Below, one piece after another: positions 1 through 6,683 of a stretch of DNA of 33,341 nucleotides. Made by a program: the position numbers and the translations under genes. The DNA comes from Acidobacteria bacterium UBA7540 (lineage in GTDB: Bacteria > Acidobacteriota > Terriglobia > UBA7540). The stretch spans positions 1-33,341 of the forward strand of contig DLMI01000051.1 in assembly GCA_002478145.1 (NCBI GenBank), read 5' to 3'. Each line of letters opens with the position of its first letter. The first letter of the stretch is position 1. A model generated the notes under the pieces. That model saw nothing but the letters and a program-made list of their open reading frames with translations, did no database searches and was not told the DNA's origin.

Positions 1-1030
1 CCACCTTGCCCCGGAATCCGCAATATCGATTGAAGTGTATTAGGATGACGTCCGTGAATGGGCCAAACGGGTCTGGCGATCCCTTTTCGAAGCTGCTGTA
101 AATTTCGATTTGGCAATGGTTGCAAAGGCGAAGTGTGAAAAACTGGTGATCGCATACCTCGTCCCCCAGCTCTGCTCGGAGATGTTCAACGTACCTGCGG
201 CCATTAAGTGTGAGCGGCGCAATGAAAGCTGGCCACTCAAGCCTGCCGTAGAGCGTTTGGTTCAGCTCCGCGGTGTCGAGCATCGCGAGCCGGTGTCGGG
301 TCAGCGAGCCCAGATAATGCATGACAAATGGAAACAGTTTAGGTCTCGACAGGTCATAGGTCAACATTGAAGGCCCCGGCCGTGGAGCCAGTTGTCTCCG
401 GATTTCTTCTGTTAGCAACGTGAGGTGAAACTGGACCTTGCTGCAAAGCCCCCACAACCCGGCAATGAATAGGTCAAGACCGGAAACCTCCGCTGAGCCG
501 CGTACGGTTTTGTCTGAATAGACATTTGAACGAAGTTCCATAGTGACCTGGTCATACTCCTCCTTTGTGTAGGTCGCCAAATCAAACAAACCATTCAAAT
601 GGGAAACGAAGGTCACGTCCAGTACGTTTGCCTTCGAGACGGAGAGGCGGGGGCTTTCGTCGCCCAATCCGCTTCCGCGATCGACAATGGTGTGCTTGAT
701 GTCTAGCCAATAAAGAGCCTCTTTACGGGGATCGAAGAATACAAGAATCACAGGAATAATAAGGGACTGCCAGTATGCCAAGTCATCGCGCTTCGGGCGA
801 AAAGAAAATGAATCCTGGGTCTCATCCTGGATGTAGCTTCTTCCAGACTTCACCTGCACCGCTACAAGCTTGCCTGTCGGATATCCGTCGTGCACGATCT
901 CAATCGTTCCGTCGATACCGACATCTTCCTGCAAAAGATCACGCCAAATCAGTCCCAGGCGGTTGAACGCGCTCGCGGCCGCGTTGAGGCCAGCTCGCTC
1001 AATCTGGGCTTGAGGGTTTCTTCGCTTCAT
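1..1030 (-). CDS. DUF4365 domain protein, 3' end beyond the window
   Basis: This reading frame is open from an ATG at 1030 to the left edge, giving 343 visible codons and no stop, so the C-terminus is missing. A strong Shine-Dalgarno (GGAGGAGGT) lies about five bases before the ATG and fixes the start. The N-terminal part (residues about 5-140) matches the DUF4365 pattern: a D-x-GIDG-T-IEI stretch near residue 36, then GKLVAVQVKSG near residue 52. This resembles the D...E-x-K core of PD-(D/E)XK nuclease-like folds. DUF4365 proteins often occur in accessory or defence-associated regions, but their activity is poorly known, so nuclease function here is inference. The rest, about 200 residues, is unrecognised and contains two Cys-x-x-His-like spots (CDH, CNHC near residues 300-315). 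The neighbour downstream on the map is a kinase remnant, which suggests an accessory or eroding region. Confidence 0.8.
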   Translation of the reverse strand, partial: MKRRNPQAQIERAGLNAAASAFNRLGLIWRDLLQEDVGIDGTIEIVHDGYPTGKLVAVQVKSGRSYIQDETQDSFSFRPKRDDLAYWQSLIIPVILVFFDPRKEALYWLDIKHTIVDRGSGLGDESPRLSVSKANVLDVTFVSHLNGLFDLATYTKEEYDQVTMELRSNVYSDKTVRGSAEVSGLDLFIAGLWGLCSKVQFHLTLLTEEIRRQLAPRPGPSMLTYDLSRPKLFPFVMHYLGSLTRHRLAMLDTAELNQTLYGRLEWPAFIAPLTLNGRRYVEHLRAELGDEVCDHQFFTLRLCNHCQIEIYSSFEKGSPDPFGPFTDVILIHFNRYCGFRGKV

Positions 1031-1219
1031 GCAGACCTCCTCCGTGCAACAATTAAATGCGTCCAACAGCATTCGTTCGCTGAAAAGTTCGCTCTTCGCC
1101 TGGCCCTGCTCTCTCGGCGTCGAACCTTAGTGGCGTCAATTCGGCTCTGACGCGGACATGTACTCCTATTTGGACCAATCACGTTTCAGAATCGCCCAGT
1201 CAAATCCTGAAGTAGGGAG

Positions 1220-1298
1220 GCAGAGTTGTTTGACAAACTCTGCGGCTCTTCGACGGTTCCCGAGTATACAAGCCGCGGAGTTCAAGAACAACTCCGCG
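1220..1298. repeat. pair of related hairpins
   Basis: Two similar stem-loops lie 30 bases apart. The first (1220-1243) pairs GCAGAGTT with AACTCTGC around an 8-base loop. The second (1274-1298) pairs CGCGGAGTT with AACTCCGCG around a 7-base loop. The second abuts the stop codon of the truncated kinase. They look like two copies of one dispersed palindromic repeat. A terminator role for the kinase is possible, but no U-tract follows. Confidence 0.6.
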
Positions 1299-1586
1299 CT
1301 ACCAAAACAAAGGGCTCGGCTGCCGGCCCGACCGAGCCTGCCTGATTTCCCCTCGGATTACCGGCGCGCCTCGCCGCCTGAGGACTTGGCGGAGAGATTC
1401 GCCTTCCAGAAACTCCATGGCGATGTAGGGCGTGCCGTCATCGGCCTGGCCGGATTCGTAAATGGTGACGACGTTCGCGTGATGAATGCGCCCCGTGGAA
1501 GCCGCTTCATTCTGAAAACGCAGCAGGAACTCGGGGTCATCCAGCAGCTTGCGGTTCAGGACCTTGAGCGCCAAGCGCCAGGGGGG

Positions 1587-1637
1587 TGTAGGGGCGAGCG
1601 GCGCTCGCCCCTGGGCCGAACGCCGTTCGGCCCTACA
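1587..1637. repeat. 51-bp double-hairpin element inserted in frame in the kinase
   Basis: The element begins TGTAGGG and ends CCCTACA. It contains two adjacent perfect stem-loops, one with arms GGGGCGAGC/GCTCGCCCC and one with arms GGGCCGAACG/CGTTCGGCCC. Its 51 bases equal 17 codons, so it leaves the kinase frame open. It falls in the loop between strands beta-2 and beta-3 of the kinase N-lobe. A related single-hairpin form occurs at 29104-29131. Confidence 0.75.
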
Positions 1638-1723
1638 CAGGACCGTGCCCATGGCGCCCGCGCCCAGTCGGCGGACAATGCGAAAACGGCGGGAGAGCCC
1701 GGCGGCGAGATTGGCGTCGATCT

Positions 1724-1748
1724 GGATTCCCGCGTCCGCGGGAGTGAC
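1724..1748. repeat. ATTCCCGC-type palindromic repeat, in frame in the kinase
   Basis: This is a short palindrome of the GATTCCCGC...GCGGGA-TGAC type followed by the conserved GTGAC edge. Translated on the minus strand it gives VTPADAGIQ, a peptide commonly produced by this repeat class. Further copies are at 22762-22781 and about 26716-26739. Confidence 0.6.
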
Positions 1749-1946
1749 ACGATGGAGGCTGTCCGGGGAAAGGGGTGAGCCGTCGCGCGGACAGGAATCA
1801 GTGTCGTCCGGATACGTTCTCTGGCATTGGGGGCAGGCGCGCATCGGGTTCCTCGGCAAGTCTAAGTAGCTGCCCAGTGTCGAGGATAATACTACAGCGA
1901 TCAGGAAGGGTACGACCGCCCGCGACTACCTGCCGCCCAAAGCCTT

Positions 1947-2001
1947 CTTGGTGTCTTTGTGACTTGGTGGTAAAAGCCGATTGAACCACCAAGACACCAA
2001 G
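1947..2001. repeat. inverted repeat built from CTTGGTG units
   Basis: The left arm (1947-1971) carries CTTGGTGTC, TTTGTGA and CTTGGTGGT. The right arm (1984-2001) is the complement, ACCACCAAG then ACACCAAG. The inner 9-bp and outer 8-bp blocks pair with an unpaired unit between them, so the element can form a bulged hairpin. It is one of several spacer elements in this window made of iterated units of 6-8 bases. Confidence 0.65.
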
Positions 2002-2342
2002 AGCCGACCCTACTCCTACCTCCTCCGAGAGACCGGGGCGGACACGCTGTCTCTTGACAAGCGGAACAACGTAGGCTAGCATAGTAAGTTGAAGCCGTGC
2101 AGGCGGTCATGGTCTCCTGGGGACGCTATGCTGCATTGCCACCTTGCTGGTAGGTCGTGGGTGGCAGGTGGGGGAAAAGCAGGGGCAAGTTACAGAGACC
2201 AGGGAAAGGGGCCAATTCTTTTGCGGATTCGGAATCGTAAAATGGATTGTGAGTCGCCTTGTCACTTCTGGCAAGGTGGACAGCAAGTCCCTTCTTGGAA
2301 GAGAAAGGGGAAGAGCAAATTTTTAAAATTGAACGACCAATG

Positions 2343-2456
2343 CGGGAATGTCATTGAAAACAAAGGACCGCTGTGGAAAACTTGGGGCTGAAGCTGGAAT
2401 GTCTATGAAAACAAATGTAGTTAGCTCTTCAAGGCGGGGATGTTATTGAAAACACA
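2343..2456. repeat. three direct copies of a 20-bp motif, possible IS end
   Basis: Copies start near 2343, 2396 and 2436, each close to GG-ATGT-ATTGAAAACA with one to three changes. Spacing is about 53 and 40 bases. Multiple terminal direct repeats of around 20 bp are a feature of IS21-family ends, so this may be a remnant end. No transposase gene is present, so the identification is only suggestive. Confidence 0.4.
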
Positions 2457-2512
2457 GATACTTAGTATGTGGCAGGCAGGGGCGTAAGAGTCTGCACGGT
2501 CAAAGCTTCTTT

Positions 2513-2597
2513 CGCCCCTTCCGGGGCTCACTCCCGTGACGCGACCCCAACCCAGGGCTTGCGCCCTCGGCTAAATTCTCCCGCCCCTGACTGGGCT
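2513..2597. repeat. dispersed GC-rich repeat
   Basis: The stretch contains CGCCCCTTCCGGGGCT, then CCCAGGGCTTGCGCCCT followed by CGGCTAAATTCT, then CGCCCCTGACTGGGCT. This nested-palindrome arrangement is typical of dispersed intergenic repeats in acidobacterial and planctomycete genomes (general knowledge). Only one copy lies in this window, so its dispersal cannot be confirmed here. Confidence 0.45.
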
Positions 2598-2697
2598 ATG
2601 CCGGGGGAATCCCCTTCGCCGCGGTTGCTCTTTCTGACGCGAATTTCCGTCGGTAAGTACCAGAACAAGTCGCGATCATTGATCCCGAGTTCCGAAC

Positions 2698-5600
2698 TCA
2701 GAACAACAGTTTCAAGGCGAGCTGGATCAGCCGCGGGTCGCGGGCCTTGGACACCTGACCAAAGGTTGACCCGTCCGTGATGTTACCGTCCGGCACATAG
2801 AACTGGGCATGGTTGAAGGCGTTGAAGAACTCCGCTCGGAACTGGAGCTCTTTGTGTTCCGCGAGTCGCGTTGTCTTGAGCAAGGCGAGGTCGGCATTGC
2901 TGATTCCCGGGCCGCAGCAAATGGATCGCGGCGCATTCCCGATTGTTCCCAGAGCCTGGGGAGCGAATGCATTGGGGTCAAAGAACTGATTGGGGACAGA
3001 CTGGCATGCAGTTGCGCCGGGTCCGGCAGTGGGGCCGGTTCCAAAGGCGCAACCGGACTTGCGAGAGTTCTGAGTCCTGAACTTCCCAACCAAGTCAGGC
3101 TCGCCGGGATACTCAAAGTCGTCGCTGTTCTCGAGTTCCAGGTCGCTCGAGGAAGTGATTCGGATGGGAAACCCGCTCTGGAGACTAAAGATGCCCGACA
3201 GACCCCAGCCATCCACAACCTTCCCCAACAGCCCTCGCTTTTCCGGAACAGGCAACTCCCAGTAGTAACTCAGCACGAAGCGCTGGTCGGCGTTGAATAG
3301 TGAAGGGGACCGGCTGCAGCGGAAACAGAGCGGGTTGAGGGTATTCTCGAAACTCGAGGCCTCATCAAATGATCTGCTCCAGGTATAGGCGGCAAGGAAT
3401 TGGAGGCCTTTGGAGAAGCGCCTCTCGAGGGATACCTGCAACGAGTTATAGCTCGAGTTGGCAATGGTGTCCTGCGCGAAAATGCTGGAGAAGACCGGAG
3501 TGCCATCCGGCGGACATCCGACGCCCGTGGTTGGCTGGCAGACCGGAGAGGAGTACCGGCGGAGCCCGACCAAAGTTATGGCGGGGTTGTTGGGCCCTGA
3601 CACCACGGGCACTGACCCGTAGGGAAGATGCACACTCATTCCGGCAGGAATGGAATTTGCCGGAATTGTGAAGGAGCTGTCGGCGTAGAAAGGGCCACAC
3701 GCCAGGCTGGAGGAAAGCGCCGGACTGGAATTGGCGTAGTAGTCTGAGAGGCTCTGCAAATCCAGGCAGGTTTGCGCGTTTCCGTAGTTCAAGTCGTGGG
3801 TGGCCAGCAAGCGATGCCCTTGAGAGCCCACATACCCCACCTGAAGCACCATGTTTCGCGTCAGCTCGCGCTGGATGTTGAAATTATATTGAGCCGCATA
3901 TTGCGGGCGGATATTGGGTTGAAGCTCCCCAAACATCAGGATCGGCCGGAATGAGGACCAGTCGACCGGCTGACCACGAGTCGGATTCAATATTCCGTTG
4001 AATGGATTCGGCGAGATCGAACCGTTTTGACCCACAAAGGGAGTATTGAAGAGGGTCTCTGAAAGGTAGACGCTCCCTCCGAAGGGGGGTTCGCCGCTGA
4101 ATTGCTCGAGCACGAGCTGTTCGATCGGGTTGTAGAAAAGCCCCCACCCCATTCGGATGCTCGTCATCCCTGGCCCTCCCGTAATCTTCGCGAGCGCGCC
4201 ATCGTTCCACGACGGGCTCCAGGCAAGGCCGATCCGCGGCGCGAATGCCCGGTAATAGGTTTGCGTCAAGGCGTCGGAGATGCCCTTGTCTCCCGGCACC
4301 ACCAACCCTTGCGGGAAGACAGACTCGCCCGGACTCCCCGGCCCACAATCGGTGGTCCCGAACACCCCCACCAAAGGGTTGCTGGGGCTCAACTGACAGG
4401 GGAAGACCGTGGTGTCTTGTCCCGGACGGAAGGTTTGTGTGCGCATGCCGACATCCGCCATGGGCGTGTTCAATTCCCACCGCAGGCCGTAGTTCAAGGT
4501 CAATGCAGGTCGAATTTTCCAGCTATCTTGCGCATACAGATAAAGGGACGAACTGCGCACGCTTTCGTGCTGCGCCGAACCTTGCAAATACGAGTCAGGA
4601 AGGCCGAGAAGGTAATTGGGAAAAAGATCGCTATATCCGGGATCATTCGGGCCACCACCAAGGAAGGAGTAATCGCCATTGACGTTAAAGTACAAAAGCT
4701 GGTCAAACCGCTGGCGGCGAACATCCGCACCGAATTTCAAACTGTGCTTGCCGGCGACTTTACTGAAATTATCCATCCACTGGAACGTATTGCCGATTTG
4801 GGGAAGTTCCCCTTCATAGTTGTTCCCGATCACAAATCCGCCGGAAACCGAAACGAAGGGCACACCCTCGTGCCCGGCCCCCAAATTAGGAGTGATCCCG
4901 AGCGAGGGATTGCTGGGGTCTGAAAAACACTGGTCCGCCGGCACGGTGGCACAGGAGTCCTGGACCAGGTTCGCATGCTGAGGATGGTTGAATTCCCCTT
5001 GTGCCTCGCGGAAGGCGACAAAACGAATCTCATTGATTGCGGTTGGGTTGACCACCCAGGTATGCGTGAGGTTCAATTGCTGATATCGGTTGTTGTAAAG
5101 ACCTCCAAACCCCGGGACGTTAGCGCCCGCAGCCTGGAAGAACGAAAAGGGCTGGGTGTAAAACTGGTCGTCAAAATAGTAATAAGCGTTGAATTGCTGG
5201 TGGTCACTAATCTTGTGATCGATGCGGCCGGTGAATTGGTCATCGTACTCACTCGCCGTGGGGACGGATTCGTACTCCGTCCCATTCAAGTTAGGCGGGG
5301 GCACAAACTGGTTCATCAAATCCTGCGCCGTCGGATCAAAACACGCAGGAGGGATATAGTTGTTCGGAAAGATGGCTGAGTAAGTTGTGCCGGGAGCAAT
5401 CGGCGCCCCACTGTTTGCGGCAACTGCGGCTGCGCACCCCGGGCGAGAGTTCAGGAGAGCGGACACCGTGCCGTTGGGGTCGTTCAGTGTTCCCGCGAAA
5501 GGCGACCCTGCAGAAAAATCGCCGCTCCGCTCGGCGGCGGTGGGCACAGGAAAGGCGGGCGAGGGAGTTCCCTGCCGGATTCGGTGTCCCTCATAAGAGC

Positions 5601-6495
5601 TAAAGAAGAAGGTTTGATCCTTGCGGATAGGTCCGCCCAGGGTGCCTCCAAACTGATTCTGCTTGAAGTCCGGTATTGCGGTGTCAAAGAAACCACGCGC
5701 GTTGAGCACATTGTTGCGGAGGAACTCGTACAGGTCACCGTGCAAGGCGTTGGTGCCGGACTTCGTTACTACGTTCACCACGGCGCCTGAATTGCGCCCA
5801 AATTCGGCGTCGAAGGTGTTGGTCAGGACCCGGAATTCCTCGATGGTATCCGGAGAAGGTTGCACTCCCGGCAGATTCACAAACTGGTCGTTGGCTTCGC
5901 CCCCGTTCACGGTGTAATTATTCGAACGCCCGCGCCCGCCGTTCACCGAAACCACACCCGGCTGATCGCTGCCATAGAAGAGGTCTGACCCCACCTGCGA
6001 CTGCACCCCGGGTTGCAATTGGAGAAGTTGATAGGTGTCGCGAGCATTCAGGGGAAGCTCGACAACCGCCACATCATTCACCACCGCTCCAATCTGTGTG
6101 CTGGCGATTTCGATGAGGGGGGCGGCAGCCTCAGCCGTAACCACCTGTGAAATTTGGCCTAATTCCAACCGGACGTCCACCACGGTGACGTGACCCAACC
6201 TTACCTCAATTTCGTTAAGCCGGGCTTCCCTGAATCCGGCGGCCTGTACTCCAACGATGTAGCGTCCCACAGGCAAGGCAGGAAACTCGTAGTCCCCGCT
6301 CTCATTCGTCGTCGTGGCGCGACTAACGTGAGTGTCACTCTGAATGACCGTGACGTTTGCACCCGGCACAACCGCGCCGGAGGGATCTGTAGCCGTACCG
6401 CGAATGGTGCCCGTAGTCTGAGCCCAGCCCGCGCCGATTGAAAACACAAAGAAAAAGAGTCCGAGTAGACCACCGAAAGATGCTTTCACCCTCAT
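2698..6495 (-). CDS. Oar-type TonB-dependent receptor with carboxypeptidase-regulatory-like domain
   Basis: This 1265-residue outer-membrane protein starts at ATG 6495, with GGAG five to six bases upstream; a GTG at 6501 would overlap that Shine-Dalgarno. A signal peptide covers residues 1 to about 26, ending in GAGWAQ. Residues about 28-115 form a CarboxypepD_reg-like beta-sandwich (TGTIRGTATDPSGAVVPGA, then a GDYEFPALPVGRY pattern). A plug domain follows (about 120-270; LPLNARDTYQLLQLQPGV, FRVLTNTFDAEFGRNSGAVV). The rest is a long beta-barrel ending in aromatic LLF, a normal BamA-recognised C-terminus. This family is greatly expanded in acidobacteria and is thought to import oligosaccharides or other large ligands, but the ligand cannot be read from sequence. 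No TonB/ExbBD genes or SusD partner are nearby, so it is probably transcribed alone. Confidence 0.93.
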   Translation of the reverse strand: MRVKASFGGLLGLFFFVFSIGAGWAQTTGTIRGTATDPSGAVVPGANVTVIQSDTHVSRATTTNESGDYEFPALPVGRYIVGVQAAGFREARLNEIEVRLGHVTVVDVRLELGQISQVVTAEAAAPLIEIASTQIGAVVNDVAVVELPLNARDTYQLLQLQPGVQSQVGSDLFYGSDQPGVVSVNGGRGRSNNYTVNGGEANDQFVNLPGVQPSPDTIEEFRVLTNTFDAEFGRNSGAVVNVVTKSGTNALHGDLYEFLRNNVLNARGFFDTAIPDFKQNQFGGTLGGPIRKDQTFFFSSYEGHRIRQGTPSPAFPVPTAAERSGDFSAGSPFAGTLNDPNGTVSALLNSRPGCAAAVAANSGAPIAPGTTYSAIFPNNYIPPACFDPTAQDLMNQFVPPPNLNGTEYESVPTASEYDDQFTGRIDHKISDHQQFNAYYYFDDQFYTQPFSFFQAAGANVPGFGGLYNNRYQQLNLTHTWVVNPTAINEIRFVAFREAQGEFNHPQHANLVQDSCATVPADQCFSDPSNPSLGITPNLGAGHEGVPFVSVSGGFVIGNNYEGELPQIGNTFQWMDNFSKVAGKHSLKFGADVRRQRFDQLLYFNVNGDYSFLGGGPNDPGYSDLFPNYLLGLPDSYLQGSAQHESVRSSSLYLYAQDSWKIRPALTLNYGLRWELNTPMADVGMRTQTFRPGQDTTVFPCQLSPSNPLVGVFGTTDCGPGSPGESVFPQGLVVPGDKGISDALTQTYYRAFAPRIGLAWSPSWNDGALAKITGGPGMTSIRMGWGLFYNPIEQLVLEQFSGEPPFGGSVYLSETLFNTPFVGQNGSISPNPFNGILNPTRGQPVDWSSFRPILMFGELQPNIRPQYAAQYNFNIQRELTRNMVLQVGYVGSQGHRLLATHDLNYGNAQTCLDLQSLSDYYANSSPALSSSLACGPFYADSSFTIPANSIPAGMSVHLPYGSVPVVSGPNNPAITLVGLRRYSSPVCQPTTGVGCPPDGTPVFSSIFAQDTIANSSYNSLQVSLERRFSKGLQFLAAYTWSRSFDEASSFENTLNPLCFRCSRSPSLFNADQRFVLSYYWELPVPEKRGLLGKVVDGWGLSGIFSLQSGFPIRITSSSDLELENSDDFEYPGEPDLVGKFRTQNSRKSGCAFGTGPTAGPGATACQSVPNQFFDPNAFAPQALGTIGNAPRSICCGPGISNADLALLKTTRLAEHKELQFRAEFFNAFNHAQFYVPDGNITDGSTFGQVSKARDPRLIQLALKLLF

Positions 6496-6589
6496 TTTCA
6501 CTCCTGTCTGATCGCGCCCCCGACGGTTGAAGCGTGTCCCACTGGAATGTTGACATCCCGGGAATCTGAATTTGCAAACTCTGTAGGAA

Positions 6590-6618
6590 AGTTAAGGTAA
6601 GAGGCAAGCCGTCGTCAA
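6590..6618 (-). promoter_or_regulatory. possible sigma-70 promoter of the TonB-dependent receptor
   Basis: On the minus strand TTGACG (6618-6613) is followed after exactly 17 bases by TTAACT (6595-6590). The -35 box is good and the -10 box is poor. The site lies about 95 bases upstream of the receptor start, in a T-rich stretch between glnD and the receptor. Weak support. Confidence 0.3.
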
Positions 6619-6683
6619 GTAAAGACTTTCAAAAAGAGCAAAAAATTTTCGGGAAGAGGAGACGGCGGGTGGAAGGGCAGGTG

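Larger units (their letters stand above)
1299..1844 (-). pseudogene. Ser/Thr protein kinase, truncated after the N-lobe
   Basis: The frame encodes 181 residues from ATG 1844, which has AGGA five bases upstream; an in-frame TTG at 1859 is a weaker alternative. It begins with a zinc-ribbon-like segment (C4, C7, C18). The kinase N-lobe follows: glycine loop GAGAMG at 61-66, the ALKVL lysine at about residue 94, the alpha-C helix, and the hinge IAMEFLEGESL at about 141-152. It then loses similarity and stops. The catalytic HRD loop, DFG and activation segment are all absent, and no other frame downstream supplies them, so it cannot be an active kinase. Two palindromic repeats sit inside the frame: residues 70-86 come from a 51-base element, and residues about 33-41 (VTPADAGIQ) come from another. 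Full-length relatives are typically multi-domain receptor-like kinases of acidobacteria (family knowledge). Most likely a decaying remnant. Confidence 0.75.
1860..2697. other. gene-free stretch of about 840 bp, repeat-rich
   Basis: No convincing gene is seen. The longest frame (2089-2391, plus strand) has no recognisable domain and an unlikely composition (rich in Trp, Lys and Gly). The stretch contains an inverted CTTGGTG-type repeat (1947-2001), a three-copy direct repeat (2343-2456) and a dispersed GC-rich repeat (2513-2597). The remainder shows nothing recognisable. Upstream of 2697 lies the 3' end of the receptor gene. Confidence 0.6.

Noticed and set aside
1158..1778. Plus-strand frame of 206 codons
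   Set aside because: It lies opposite the kinase remnant and its repeats; the minus strand carries the recognisable kinase N-lobe.
2089..2391. 100-codon plus-strand frame in the gene-free stretch
   Set aside because: Odd composition, no recognisable domain, overlaps repeat-like sequence, and no ribosome site.
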